Shown piece after piece: positions 31,330 through 40,897 of a DNA stretch of 41,541 bases. The number at the start of each line of letters is the position of its first letter. Within the stretch, counting starts at the first letter, position 1. The notes beneath the pieces were generated by a model, which saw nothing but the letters and a program-made list of their open reading frames with translations, did not search any database and was not told where the DNA came from. The stretch is taken from contig JAITLV010000125.1 in assembly GCA_031277685.1 (NCBI GenBank), forward strand, positions 1 to 41,541, in the 5' to 3' direction. The position numbers and the translations under genes were made by a program. This DNA is from Sphingobacterium sp. Its GTDB lineage: Bacteria > Bacteroidota > Bacteroidia > Sphingobacteriales > Sphingobacteriaceae.

Positions 31330-32364
31330 ATGAACAAGAAAAATTGGCTACTCGTATTGTCAGCTTTTGTAGTTACAGTTACATCATTCTCTTCTTGTAA
31401 AAAAAGCGACGACAACACTGAAGATAAATCAACTGAGTGGTTTCAAAAAGCAGCTTACAAAGGTCCACAAACTTCTTCCGCAGCAAGTTTTGTAATAAAG
31501 AACATCGCTTATGTAACTACAGGTCAATCAAGCAATGCAGGTAGCAAGGCTGTTCACCTAAAAAACACTTATGCTTATGATCCTGCTTCCAACACTTGGA
31601 GCGAAAAAGATACGCTAGCAGATCATGATGTACGCAGTGGCCGTCGCGGTGCAATTGCTTTTGTTATCGGTGATTTTGGCTATGTAGGTGGTGGTAATGA
31701 TGGTGCGAATTTCTTGAAAGATTTCTATAAATTTGATCCTTCAGCAGACAAAGGAAAACAATGGACGAAGATTGCTGATTTGCCGATTGTTTTAGCAAAT
31801 GCTGTTGCATTTACAATTAATGGCAAAGCTTATGTTGGAACAGGAGAAACAACAATTTCGAATGGTACTTCCTTCACTAATCAATTTTTCAAATATGACC
31901 CTGAAGCAAATAAATGGGAGGCAATTCCTGATGCCCCATTTGCAGCAAAACGAAAAGGTGCATTTGTATTTAGTGTAGGTAATATTGCTTATATTGGTGG
32001 CGGGGTTTCCAACAATGACTACCCAAAAGATTTCTATAAATTTGACGGTAGTAAATGGACTCAATTAGCAGATCTAAGCAGAAAAGATGGTACATATGAT
32101 TATGACATGAGCCGTTCTAACGCTGCTGCTTTCGTTATCGGTAACAGTGGTTTCTTAGTTGGTGGATTAAAAGGTACTGCAACAAGTTCAGTTGTAAAAT
32201 ATAATATCAGCGGCGACTTTTGGACAAGCGATAATACAGCCCTTGGTGGTGGCGCTAGACAAGATGCTGTTGGTTACGCAATCCAATCAATAGGTTATGT
32301 TGCGACAGGCTTAAATGGTACAACACGTTTTGATGATAACTGGAGCTTTGTTCCTGTTTATTAA
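31330..32364 (+). CDS. Kelch-repeat lipoprotein
   Basis: The 344-residue product has a lipoprotein signal peptide ending at SFSSCKK (Cys about 23). The mature part is a beta propeller of about five or six kelch repeats. Repeating units include YAYDPASNTWSEKDTL, FVIGDFGYVGGG, FYKFDPSADKGKQWTKIADL, KAYVGTGE, FFKYDPEANKWEAIPD, NIAYIGGGVSNN and SGFLVGGLKG. Such propellers usually bind proteins or glycans. It is cotranscribed with the DUF4270 gene. A strong terminator follows 19 bases after the stop. Confidence 0.88.
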   Translation: MNKKNWLLVLSAFVVTVTSFSSCKKSDDNTEDKSTEWFQKAAYKGPQTSSAASFVIKNIAYVTTGQSSNAGSKAVHLKNTYAYDPASNTWSEKDTLADHDVRSGRRGAIAFVIGDFGYVGGGNDGANFLKDFYKFDPSADKGKQWTKIADLPIVLANAVAFTINGKAYVGTGETTISNGTSFTNQFFKYDPEANKWEAIPDAPFAAKRKGAFVFSVGNIAYIGGGVSNNDYPKDFYKFDGSKWTQLADLSRKDGTYDYDMSRSNAAAFVIGNSGFLVGGLKGTATSSVVKYNISGDFWTSDNTALGGGARQDAVGYAIQSIGYVATGLNGTTRFDDNWSFVPVY

Positions 32365-32382
32365 TCGCAAAACAGTCAACAT

Positions 32383-32420
32383 AAAAAAAGGGATGAAACA
32401 TACGTTTCATCCCTTTTTTT
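32383..32420. terminator. Bidirectional terminator after the kelch gene
   Basis: A 10-bp stem (GGGATGAAAC and its complement) with an ATAC loop is flanked by seven A on the left and seven T on the right, so it can work on both strands. Confidence 0.9.
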
Positions 32421-32640
32421 ATGAATACAGGCCTCAGCCCTATGACCGATCACGATATCCTTCCCGTATTTTTTGACAATGTCAATAGGCTTAGCCTAGC
32501 CAAAGCCAAGGCTGTTTTTTAGGGACCAAACGAGCTCTGCGAACTTTTTATTCCCAGTATGAATACATACTGGATATTGGCGGATATCTTGGTCAACCAT
32601 CGTAGCTGGACTAATGCGTTCATAAGTACTGTTCATACCT
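32421..32640 (-). pseudogene. Possible decayed coding sequence
   Basis: On the minus strand a protein-like frame reads HNGGMNSTYERISPATMVDQ, then PVCIHTGNKKFAELVWSLKN, SLGFG, a TAG at 32498-32496, and continues in the same frame as AKPIDIVKKYGKDIVIGHRA before running into the terminator. The sense on both sides of the stop suggests one broken gene. No family is assigned. The rest of the 393-base gap holds two terminators. Confidence 0.3.
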
Positions 32641-32705
32641 CCGTTATGTAGGAATAGAAATTATAAAGGCCTTAGTATTCTATTGGGTTTCTTACGTACA
32701 GGTGT

Positions 32706-32739
32706 AAAAAAAGCTATATCGATGGATATAGCTTTTTTT
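32706..32739. terminator. Bidirectional terminator after the glutaminyl cyclase gene
   Basis: GCTATATC and GATATAGC form an 8-bp stem around GATG, with A7 on the left and T7 on the right. It lies 19 bases past the stop of the minus-strand gene. Confidence 0.88.
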
Positions 32740-32757
32740 ATGTATTGGTTTGATTTG

Positions 32758-33786
32758 CTATTTTTCAATCGCTTTGATTTCGTATAAGGTGTTCCACAAC
32801 TTACCTGTCACAAACAAGCGTTTATTGGCATGATCATATGCAATTCCATTCATTTCGTTGTCATAAGCTGCTGTATGTTCATAAATCCCGACTAGATTGA
32901 TCCTACCCTCAACAGCACCAGTTTCGGGATTGATGATTACGATAACATCTTTTTGATAGACATTTGCATAAACTTTTCCATCTATATATTCCAATTCATT
33001 CAATTCATCGACAGGTCCGTTCTCGTCATATACACCAATTGCATTCAGTTCTTTACCTGTGACAGCATCCAAAAAGAATAATTTGTTGGATCCATCGGAC
33101 TTGATCAAGTGCGTTCCGTCATAGGTAATCCCCCATCCCTCTTTACTATTTTCGTATTTGAAAGCGCTTTCTTTTGTAAATGAATTTTTATCAAACACAT
33201 ATCCCTCACCTTGCTGCCAGGTTAGCATAAACAATTTATTACCGACCAATGTCATCCCTTCGGCAAAAGTTTTCTCATCAAATTTGATTTCTTTAAGCAC
33301 TTTTCCTGTCTTCAGATCGACCTTTCTAAGGTTTGACTCGCCGTACCGTCCATTTGATTCATACAATACGCCATCAGCAAACTGAAGTCCTTGGGTAAAT
33401 GCGGTGGTATCATGCGGGTATTTGTTGACAACTTCGAATCCATAGTTCTTTGCACTTGCTGGCACTACATAGAAGGTACTTGATACCGAATCTGATTTTC
33501 CGCCACTGTAGACTGTTGCAGAGATATTCCGTGTCCCGTAGGCCATATCTTTGGTTTCTACTGTAATCGCCACTGTATCTGTTGAAGAACCAACATGTCT
33601 ATCATCCACAAAATAGGCGACAGAATCCATCGTAATTGCGTCAAATTTCAATTTTAACTGCACCTGACTGCCCTTTAAAACGGCTTGATTTGCGCCAGGA
33701 GAAGCAAATTCCAACGCAGATTTTTTCGACTTACAGGAAGCAAAAGCAAGTGTTGCGATTGCAATAAAATAAGTGATTTTTTTCAT
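32758..33786 (-). CDS. Glutaminyl-peptide cyclotransferase, lipoprotein
   Basis: This enzyme cyclises N-terminal glutamine of proteins to pyroglutamate. The 342-residue product has a lipoprotein signal peptide ending LAFASCKSKK (Cys19), an Ig-like linker domain at about 30-110, and a beta-propeller catalytic domain at about 115-340. Family hallmarks are KYPHDTTAFTQGLQFADGVLYESNGRYG (start of the propeller), EKTFAEGMTLVGNKLFMLTW, and NELEYIDGKVYANVYQKD. In Bacteroidota this QC acts on exported proteins whose Gln is exposed by signal cleavage. It is downstream of yraN on the same strand (181-base gap) and ends at a strong terminator. Confidence 0.9.
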   Translation of the reverse strand: MKKITYFIAIATLAFASCKSKKSALEFASPGANQAVLKGSQVQLKLKFDAITMDSVAYFVDDRHVGSSTDTVAITVETKDMAYGTRNISATVYSGGKSDSVSSTFYVVPASAKNYGFEVVNKYPHDTTAFTQGLQFADGVLYESNGRYGESNLRKVDLKTGKVLKEIKFDEKTFAEGMTLVGNKLFMLTWQQGEGYVFDKNSFTKESAFKYENSKEGWGITYDGTHLIKSDGSNKLFFLDAVTGKELNAIGVYDENGPVDELNELEYIDGKVYANVYQKDVIVIINPETGAVEGRINLVGIYEHTAAYDNEMNGIAYDHANKRLFVTGKLWNTLYEIKAIEK

Positions 33787-33967
33787 CTATATAATTTATT
33801 TTTAAAGGTGATGAAACAATCCTATTTATTCTTACACTGTTTGTTTGAATAAACCCTGACGGTTTCATTTGTATGATATAAAAAGTCAAATTCAAAAAAG
33901 AAACTTGCAAACCGCTGATTGATACGGTCAGGTCTCTTATCTCAAATCTAATCGCTAAATACAATGA

Positions 33968-34324
33968 TTAACTATCCCAAAATGCGTCTTTTATATAAGT
34001 AAGTTCTGCATGAACACTATTTGTCACCGCCACAATATCGAATCTTACTTCTCCTACATATGCATATTTTAAGATATAGGCTTGAGCCGCACGGATCAAT
34101 CGTCGTTGTTTACGCAGATCCACAAATTCGTAAGGCTGCCCAAAATCAGTTCTAGACCGTGTTTTCACTTCCACAAATACCAAAGTATCCTGATCCATGA
34201 CGATCAAATCTACTTCTAAATTCTTAAATCGCCAATTTCTTAACACTATTTTGCAGCCCATCCCGATCAGATATTCCATGGCTAACTCTTCGCCCTGAAT
34301 GCCTATTTCCAGATGTTTTGCCAT
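33968..34324 (-). CDS. YraN family (UPF0102) nuclease-like protein
   Basis: The product has 118 residues from the ATG at 34324; a TTG three codons earlier is possible. It shows the UPF0102 pattern: GEELAMEYLIGMGCKIVLRN at the start, then VDLIVMDQDTLVFVEVKTRS with the catalytic-type D and E-x-K of a PD-(D/E)xK nuclease fold, and RRLIRAAQAYI. Function is unresolved. It begins within about ten bases of the dnaG stop, so it is read from the same transcript. Confidence 0.9.
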   Translation of the reverse strand: MAKHLEIGIQGEELAMEYLIGMGCKIVLRNWRFKNLEVDLIVMDQDTLVFVEVKTRSRTDFGQPYEFVDLRKQRRLIRAAQAYILKYAYVGEVRFDIVAVTNSVHAELTYIKDAFWDS

Positions 34325-34334
34325 ATCCTCCAAG

Positions 34335-36338
34335 TTACTTTACGATCGTGTTTCCCAAAAAACCACCCAAGAGACGCTCGGCTTCTTTAAGCTTCTGATA
34401 CTTAAAGATAAGCACTTCTAAATTAGCAACATCCTGCTCTTGCTTCATTTCTTCGCGAATATGGTGCATTTCAGCTGCAATCTTTTGTTTTTTTATTCGA
34501 TAGATGGCCTCTACAACCAATTGTTTGAGATGCTCATACTCTTGGCTCACATAGATCTTGCGTTTGTCATCATTCCAGTTTTCGCTGAGCGAATATTTTG
34601 TTGCCACACAATTGATTGCCAGGTCAGAAACTGCTGTATCAGCATTGGAATAAAATAATTTTGCATCGGGGATTTCATAATTTTCTGCTGCATCCCGATA
34701 GGCTTTCAGGATAAATGCGGCAGCCTTGTCCTTAAACACAATGTCGCCGATATTACCCAATAATAGGCCTGCAACGGGGATATCACCATCACCTTCCCAG
34801 GTTGCCAGGTAATCACCGTAATTGATCAGAATACGGACAATCTCACGCTCTTGTAGGATTTCGGCAGTCAATTGGGTCGGCTGCTCCACTGCTTCCATTG
34901 CTGGCACTCCTCCACGTTCGTCATCCGTCATAAAGAAATCAGGTGGTGGTCCATCCATGCCAAAAGGAGGCATTCCTGTATTTGCTGGTGTGCTCTGCGT
35001 TTTCCGCGCGGCATCCTTATCCGCTTTTTTTGCCTTATTCAGTCTTATTTTATTGAGTTCGGCAAGCAGAATACGTTCCTCAATATCCAATAAGCTACTA
35101 CATTCCCGAATAAAAACAGAAACCTTAATCTCATCGGGGATCAATGCGATACTTTCAACAACATCGCGTATGACTTCTGCCCTTTTGATGGGGTCGTTGT
35201 TGGCATCGCGAAGTAAAATATTAGTCTTATAGAAGATAAAATCCTGTTGATGGGATTTCACGTAATCCTTAAAAGCTGTGGCTCCATATTTTTGCACATA
35301 GGAATCGGGGTCATTCCCATCAGGAAAGAGCAATACCTTTACATTCAGTCCCTCTTCAAGCAACATATCGGTACCCCGTAAAGAAGCCTTTATACCGGCC
35401 TCATCACCATCATAAAGTATCGTTACATTTTTTGTAAACCTGGAGATTAACTTAATTTGCCCTGTGGTCAACGAAGTACCTGAAGAAGAGACCACATTTT
35501 CGACACCAGCCTGATGCACAGATAAGACGTCTGCATAACCTTCTACAAGATAGCAGTTGTCCTCTTCCATTATTGCCTTTTTGGCAAAATTCAACCCATA
35601 GAGTACATCCGACTTATGATAAATCTCACTCTCAGGTGAGTTGACATATTTAGCGACCTTCTTATCCGTTTTTAGTGTACGTCCACCAAAGCCGATAATA
35701 CGTCCGGTTAAATTATGGATGGGGAACATGACCCGACCTCTGAAGCGATCGTATAAGGACTTATCATCACGTTCAATAGCCAGTCCACTTGCAGCCAGAT
35801 AGTCCGGATGGAACCCTGCTTCCTGAGCCTTATCCACTAAGGCCGTCCATTCCTCGGGCGAGTAGCCCAATTCGAACTTCTTGATGATATCCTCCCGGTA
35901 GCCGCGTTCTTTGAAATAGTTGAGCCCGATGACCTGCCCCATTTCGGTTTTCCAGAGCTGCTCAGTAAAAAACTTACCCGCCCAGGCACTCAGCACATAC
36001 AGGCTCTCGCGTTTATCCTGCGCGGCCAGCTGCGCTGGGGATCGTTCTACTTCCTCAATTTCAATGGAATATTTATCCGCAAGATACCGTATTGCTTCGG
36101 GGTAGGAGAACTTTTCCAGTTCCATGACAAACTTGAGTGAATCCCCTCCTACACCACATCCAAAACACTTGTAGATACCTTTTGAAACAGAAACATGGAA
36201 GGAAGGTGTCTTTTCGTGGTGAAATGGACAGTTCCCAATCAATGAGGTACCGCGTTTCTTTAAATCTACGAAGTCACCCACCACTTCCTCTATCCGTGCT
36301 GTTTCCAGTACTTTATCAATAACCTCTTGCTTAATCAA
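34335..36338 (-). CDS. dnaG: DNA primase
   Basis: DnaG makes RNA primers for DNA replication. The 667-residue product has the CHC2 zinc finger (Cys37, His40, Cys58, Cys61), followed by the catalytic core with YFKERGYREDIIKKFELGYS and the TOPRIM fold (YLVEGYADVLSVHQAG, TILYDGDEAGIKASLRG). A C-terminal helicase-binding helical domain with a low-complexity insert near 445-490 completes the length typical of Bacteroidota. The start is a TTG (codon for residue 1 in MIKQEVIDKV). AGGAG lies seven bases upstream, no ATG is available, and the start aligns with other DnaG proteins. Confidence 0.96.
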   Translation of the reverse strand: MIKQEVIDKVLETARIEEVVGDFVDLKKRGTSLIGNCPFHHEKTPSFHVSVSKGIYKCFGCGVGGDSLKFVMELEKFSYPEAIRYLADKYSIEIEEVERSPAQLAAQDKRESLYVLSAWAGKFFTEQLWKTEMGQVIGLNYFKERGYREDIIKKFELGYSPEEWTALVDKAQEAGFHPDYLAASGLAIERDDKSLYDRFRGRVMFPIHNLTGRIIGFGGRTLKTDKKVAKYVNSPESEIYHKSDVLYGLNFAKKAIMEEDNCYLVEGYADVLSVHQAGVENVVSSSGTSLTTGQIKLISRFTKNVTILYDGDEAGIKASLRGTDMLLEEGLNVKVLLFPDGNDPDSYVQKYGATAFKDYVKSHQQDFIFYKTNILLRDANNDPIKRAEVIRDVVESIALIPDEIKVSVFIRECSSLLDIEERILLAELNKIRLNKAKKADKDAARKTQSTPANTGMPPFGMDGPPPDFFMTDDERGGVPAMEAVEQPTQLTAEILQEREIVRILINYGDYLATWEGDGDIPVAGLLLGNIGDIVFKDKAAAFILKAYRDAAENYEIPDAKLFYSNADTAVSDLAINCVATKYSLSENWNDDKRKIYVSQEYEHLKQLVVEAIYRIKKQKIAAEMHHIREEMKQEQDVANLEVLIFKYQKLKEAERLLGGFLGNTIVK

Positions 36339-36405
36339 AATCCTGCTCCTATTTTTAATGTAAAATTAGTATAAATCTGATATATTTCGGTCTCGATCCA
36401 ATTAT

Positions 36406-36429
36406 TTATACTGACTTAAATCAGTATAA
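36406..36429. promoter_or_regulatory. 9-bp inverted repeat upstream of dnaG
   Basis: TTATACTGA and its exact complement are separated by CTTAAA. It lies 68-91 bases upstream of the dnaG start and 210 bases from ugd. The rest of the 300-base gap holds a smaller repeat ATCAC-TTAATT-GTGAT near 36433 and the ugd promoter. Confidence 0.4.
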
Positions 36430-36597
36430 TCTTATCACTTAATTGTGATTTCTTCGTACGGTTTAACTCCTGTCTCTTCTGATCAGGATAAACAGCCTAT
36501 AGGTGTTGTTCTGATGTTGGCGATCCAATCCATCTCCTTTTATATCTTTTCAGATGAAATATTGACTTTTATCCACAAAAAACAAGTTCGAATTCTT

Positions 36598-36605
36598 TAC
36601 ATTTG
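36598..36605 (+). promoter_or_regulatory. -7 element of the UDP-glucose dehydrogenase gene
   Basis: TACATTTG matches TAnnTTTG exactly, 33 bases before the ATG at 36639, giving a leader of about 27 bases. The -33 element is not clear. Confidence 0.5.
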
Positions 36606-36638
36606 TTGTTCAATTTATAGCTGATTAAGATAATCAAA

Positions 36639-38024
36639 ATGAGTAAAACTATCAAGAAAATATGCTGTATAGGAGCTGGTTACGTGGGCGGCCCAACAAT
36701 GTCTGTTGTTGCAAAACAATGTCCTCACATCGATATCACCATTGTCGATATGAATGCAGAACGTATCGCTGCCTGGAATGATCAAAATCTGGAAAATCTT
36801 CCAGTGTACGAACCAGGCCTCCAAGAAATCGTTGCCGAAGCGAGAGATCGCAATTTGTTTTTCTCAACCGATATCAACAAGGCTATTGATGAGGCCGATA
36901 TGATCTTTATATCGGTCAATACCCCAACCAAGAATTATGGAAAAGGGAAAGGGATGGCTGCGGACCTGAAGTATATTGAGCTTTGTGCCCGCCAGATCGC
37001 TGCAGTTGCCAAGGATGATAAGATTGTCGTCGAAAAGTCCACACTTCCAGTACGTACAGCTGCGGCTTTGAAAAGTATCCTCGACAACACAGGCAACGGG
37101 GTGAATTTCCACATCTTATCCAACCCGGAATTCCTGGCTGAAGGAACAGCAATCCAGGACTTGATCAATCCCGATCGTGTACTTATTGGTGGTGAAAACG
37201 AAGAAGCAATCGCCGCATTAGTCGATATTTATGCGCACTGGGTAGATCACAGCAAAATCCTGACGACCAATCTATGGTCATCTGAACTATCTAAATTGAC
37301 AGCCAATGCATTTTTGGCGCAACGCGTATCTTCTATCAATTCGATCTCCGCTCTTTGTGAGAAAACAGGAGCCAACGTCGATGAGGTGGCCAAAGCAATT
37401 GGTATGGATACACGTATTGGTTCTAAGTTCCTAAAAGCATCTGTCGGCTTTGGAGGATCCTGTTTTCAGAAAGACATCCTCAATCTTGTCTATATCGCAC
37501 GGAGTTATGGACTCACGGAAGTTGCGGAATACTGGGATCAGGTCATTTTAATGAATGATTACCAAAAACACCGTTTTGCCGACAATATCATTCAGACCTT
37601 GTACAATACAGTATCGGGAAAAAAGATTGCTTTTTTGGGCTGGGCATTTAAAAAAGACACCAACGATACGCGTGAATCTGCTGCGATCTATGTTGCCGAT
37701 TATCTCCTAAATGAACAGGCAGAAATTACGGTATATGACCCAAAAGTATCAGCGGAACGTATTTACGCAGACCTAGATTATTTGAATACACGTTCATCTG
37801 AGGAAAATAGAGCCTTGGTGAAGGTTGTCAATACGCCTTACGAAGCCTGTGATAATGCACACGCTGTGGCGGTATTAACTGAATGGGATGAATTCAAAAA
37901 CTATGATTGGAAAAAGATCAAGGAAGATATGAAAAAACCTGCTTTTGTTTTTGATGGCCGCAAACTGTTAAACCGGAAACAGCTTGAAGATCTCGATTTT
38001 AAATACTATGCGATAGGTGAATAA
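36639..38024 (+). CDS. ugd: UDP-glucose 6-dehydrogenase, animal-like type
   Basis: The enzyme oxidises UDP-glucose to UDP-glucuronate with NAD+ for polysaccharide synthesis. The 461-residue product has [20 protein letters not shown] at the NAD-binding N-terminus and the catalytic Cys275 in [33 protein letters not shown] lies in the central helix, and a C-terminal UDP-binding domain carries [18 protein letters not shown]. The wording of these motifs is closer to animal UGDH (such as the human enzyme, from memory) than to typical short bacterial Ugd/TuaD; such eukaryote-like forms are known in Bacteroidota. It is a single gene: own promoter upstream and terminator downstream. No glycosyltransferase genes lie next to it. 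Confidence 0.95.
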   Translation: MSKTIKKICCIGAGYVGGPTMSVVAKQCPHIDITIVDMNAERIAAWNDQNLENLPVYEPGLQEIVAEARDRNLFFSTDINKAIDEADMIFISVNTPTKNYGKGKGMAADLKYIELCARQIAAVAKDDKIVVEKSTLPVRTAAALKSILDNTGNGVNFHILSNPEFLAEGTAIQDLINPDRVLIGGENEEAIAALVDIYAHWVDHSKILTTNLWSSELSKLTANAFLAQRVSSINSISALCEKTGANVDEVAKAIGMDTRIGSKFLKASVGFGGSCFQKDILNLVYIARSYGLTEVAEYWDQVILMNDYQKHRFADNIIQTLYNTVSGKKIAFLGWAFKKDTNDTRESAAIYVADYLLNEQAEITVYDPKVSAERIYADLDYLNTRSSEENRALVKVVNTPYEACDNAHAVAVLTEWDEFKNYDWKKIKEDMKKPAFVFDGRKLLNRKQLEDLDFKYYAIGE

Positions 38025-38046
38025 GCACAATGTCTTAGAAAGAATA

Positions 38047-38098
38047 ACCCTCAGTAGCTATCTGTATGTAAATACGGATAATACTGAGGGTCTTGTTT
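38047..38098 (+). terminator. Terminator after ugd
   Basis: ACCCTCAGTA at 38047-38056 pairs with TACTGAGGGT at 38082-38091. The intervening bases form a further stem (TATCTGTAT with ATACGGATA). CTTGTTTGT follows. Confidence 0.75.
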
Positions 38099-38163
38099 GT
38101 GCCTGTTGGCAACGCATAAGGAAAGAGAGATGAAACACAAGCGAAGCAACAGGACTTTTTATC

Positions 38164-38484
38164 TTAATTGTTCAACATGCCATAAACTTCGTTCATGTAA
38201 TAAGACTCCTGCAATGCATCCCTAAAATTCTGCCATTGTTCCTCATTAAAGGAAAAAACAATATCGGGATAGGGAGTCTTCATGATCAGGCGAAATTCAC
38301 CATCCGGAAAGCTACTGAAGAACAGTTCATCGCCATTACTTTTAATAATGTTCAGAAAATCGAAAAACTTATTCTGTGTAAATGTCAGTACAAAACTTTG
38401 CTGCCAGATATAATATGTTCTGCACTTATGGCAAACACTAATATGGGTATCTCCGCGCTGACTTAGAATCTTGGTATCACACAT
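38164..38484 (-). CDS. Small CxxC protein, possibly DUF6686 family
   Basis: The 106-residue protein has MCDTKILSQ, a CHKC pair at about 18-21 and a YYIWQQSFVLTF strand after it. The order C, then C-x2-C, resembles a small Bacteroidota family (DUF6686) and could bind zinc, but the recall is not firm. The rest mixes strands (ELFFSSFPDGEFRLIMKT) and a C-terminal helix. It is a single gene between terminators. Confidence 0.6.
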   Translation of the reverse strand: MCDTKILSQRGDTHISVCHKCRTYYIWQQSFVLTFTQNKFFDFLNIIKSNGDELFFSSFPDGEFRLIMKTPYPDIVFSFNEEQWQNFRDALQESYYMNEVYGMLNN

Positions 38485-38562
38485 ACTACTTATATTTATT
38501 TAGATTCATTATAAATAACATTCAAATGTAAGCATTGTTTTTAGAATTACAAGTATTAAAAC

Positions 38563-38601
38563 AAAAAAAAGGAGATATATTTTTTATATCTCCTTTTTTT
38601 T
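38563..38601. terminator. Bidirectional terminator after the M3 peptidase gene
   Basis: GGAGATATA and its complement TATATCTCC enclose five T, with eight A before and eight T after. It begins 14 bases past the peptidase stop on the minus strand. Confidence 0.88.
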
Positions 38602-38614
38602 GTTTTATGTAGGA

Positions 38615-40726
38615 TTAATTTAATCCTCTTTTTTTCAATAAATATTTAGGATCCGGGTCTGCCCCTCTAAAGATATGGTACATTTTTGCCGGATCATCTG
38701 TTCCACCCTTTTCTAGGATATTCTTACGGAAAGAATCCGCTGTAGCCTGATCGTACAAAGATTTTTCTTTGAAGGCTGCAAAGGCATCCGAGTCTAATAC
38801 TTCAGACCAGATATAAGCATAATAGCCTGCAGAATAACCTCCAGCAAAAATATGTTGAAAATAGGTACTTCTATAGCGCGGAATAATAGCGTCAATAATA
38901 CCGATTTTTTTCATCGCTCCTTTTTCAAATCCATTGATATCTTTCGAAATCTCTTTGGTCGTTGCATGATAATCCATATCCAACAATGCAGCTGAAAGAT
39001 ATTCTACTGTTGCAAAACCTTGATCAAAGGTTCCGGCTTTCTCCATCTTTTGAATCAAGGAATCCGGCATAGCTTCTTTGGTTTTATAGTGTTTCGCGTA
39101 GGTTTTTAACACCTCTGGATCTGCCGCCCAATTTTCCATCACCTGTGATGGTAATTCAACAAAATCACGTGGCACAGAGGTACCAGCCATGGATCTGTAG
39201 CGTACATTGGAAAGAAGTCCATGCAAAGCATGTCCAAATTCGTGAAATAAGGTTGTGGCTTCATCAAATGTCAGTAATGCTGGATTCTTGCCGACAGGTT
39301 TTGTGAAATTACAAACAATAGAAATCACAGGCGCAACACGTTTACCATCTTTTGTAGATTGATCGCGGTAGGATGTCATCCAGGCACCACCACGTTTAGA
39401 TTCACGTGGAAAGAAGTCTGCATACAATAGCCCAAGGTGTGAACCGTCTTTGTCCTTTACCTCATATACTTCAACTTCTTTATGATAAGTTGGCACATTG
39501 TTGAGGGCTACAAATGTCAAACCATATAATTTGTTTGCTACAGCAAACGCGCCTTCGCGTACTGTTGGCAAGCTCAAATAAGGTTTGATCTCATCCTCAT
39601 CCAATGCAAAGCGTTTTTTGCGAATAATTTCAGTATAATATCTCCAATCGTAAGGTGCTACGGCAAAATTACCACCTTCAGCTTTAATCTCTTTTGCGAT
39701 ATCAGCTTCTTCACCTTTTGCTTTTGCCAAAGCTGGTGTCCACAACTTATTTAATAGCGCATATACATTTTCAGGAGTCTTGGCCATGGATTCTTCCAGG
39801 ACATAAGCAGCATGTGATGCATAGCCTAATAGTTTTGCTTTTTGCAGACGTAGATTGACAATTTTTTGAATAATCTCTTTGTTATCGTTTGTATTATCAT
39901 GATTTCCACGCATTTGATAAGCGTCCCAAATTTGCCTTCTCAGTTCACGTTTTTTCGCATATTGCAAAAACGGCATGATGGAAGGATTCTGTAAGGTAAA
40001 TACCCATTTATCCTTTTTACCTTTGGCAACAGCTTCCTCGGCAGCCGCTATTTTCAATGATTCCGGCAAACCTTCCAATTGGCTAGCCGAATCAACCACA
40101 AGTTGATATCCGTTAGTTTCAGCCAATAAATTCTGTCCGAACTGTGTTGTCAATGTCGAAAGTTCCGCATTGATCTTTTTCATTTTTTCTTTGTCTGCTT
40201 CTTTCAGATTAGCACCAGAACGTACAAAACTCTTATAGGTTTCTTCCAAAAGCTTATTATCCTGCGCATCCAAGCCCAGTGTATTCCGGTTGTTCCAAAC
40301 TTCTTTGATCTTGTCAAATAACTTTGCATTCATGGAAATTTCGTCCGAATGGCTCGATAATATCGGTGCTAAATCTTTTGCGATTGCCTGGATACTATCG
40401 TTGGTATTTGCACTATTGAGATTATGAAATACTGTAGATACGTTGTTTAACAAGCTTCCTGCATTTTCAAGAGCAACAATTGTATTCTGGAAAGTTGCTT
40501 TGTCGGAGTTATTGACAATAGAATCAATCTCCAAATTATGTACTTTTATCGCCTCTTCAAAGGCAGGTCTGAAATGTTCATCTTTGATCTTGTCAAATGG
40601 GGGAACATTAAAGGGCGTTTCATAGGCCAATAAAAGAGGATTATCTGTCATCATTTTTTTTTCCTCACAACCAACAAATGCAGTTGCCACTATCATTAAA
40701 AATGGCAAAAGTTGTCTTTTCTTCAT
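38615..40726 (-). CDS. M3-family zinc oligopeptidase (Dcp/OpdA-like), lipoprotein
   Basis: The 703-residue product starts with a lipoprotein signal peptide ending TAFVGCEEKK (Cys20). The all-helical thimet-oligopeptidase fold follows, with the zinc site HEFGH in TLFHEFGHALHG near residue 492 and the third ligand Glu in the following helix (DFVELPSQVMENW). The substrate channel block PRESKRGGAWMTSYRDQ and AGGYSAGYYAYIWSEVLD near the C-terminus are M3 hallmarks. It would degrade short peptides in the periplasm. Length is typical of peptidyl-dipeptidase Dcp. It is a single gene with its own strong terminator. Confidence 0.93.
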   Translation of the reverse strand: MKKRQLLPFLMIVATAFVGCEEKKMMTDNPLLLAYETPFNVPPFDKIKDEHFRPAFEEAIKVHNLEIDSIVNNSDKATFQNTIVALENAGSLLNNVSTVFHNLNSANTNDSIQAIAKDLAPILSSHSDEISMNAKLFDKIKEVWNNRNTLGLDAQDNKLLEETYKSFVRSGANLKEADKEKMKKINAELSTLTTQFGQNLLAETNGYQLVVDSASQLEGLPESLKIAAAEEAVAKGKKDKWVFTLQNPSIMPFLQYAKKRELRRQIWDAYQMRGNHDNTNDNKEIIQKIVNLRLQKAKLLGYASHAAYVLEESMAKTPENVYALLNKLWTPALAKAKGEEADIAKEIKAEGGNFAVAPYDWRYYTEIIRKKRFALDEDEIKPYLSLPTVREGAFAVANKLYGLTFVALNNVPTYHKEVEVYEVKDKDGSHLGLLYADFFPRESKRGGAWMTSYRDQSTKDGKRVAPVISIVCNFTKPVGKNPALLTFDEATTLFHEFGHALHGLLSNVRYRSMAGTSVPRDFVELPSQVMENWAADPEVLKTYAKHYKTKEAMPDSLIQKMEKAGTFDQGFATVEYLSAALLDMDYHATTKEISKDINGFEKGAMKKIGIIDAIIPRYRSTYFQHIFAGGYSAGYYAYIWSEVLDSDAFAAFKEKSLYDQATADSFRKNILEKGGTDDPAKMYHIFRGADPDPKYLLKKRGLN

Positions 40727-40897
40727 ATCGTCTGATTATTCCTGATTTTTTTTCAAAGATAATAAAATTAGGCAAATACGGGAGACTCGCATTACCATAT
40801 AGAAAACGACAAAAAAAACAGTCATCCTATTGTAAAACAAAAACTTATTCGTAAACCTTGTTAAAAATAATCTGTCAATTTGGATAAAATTATTTTA

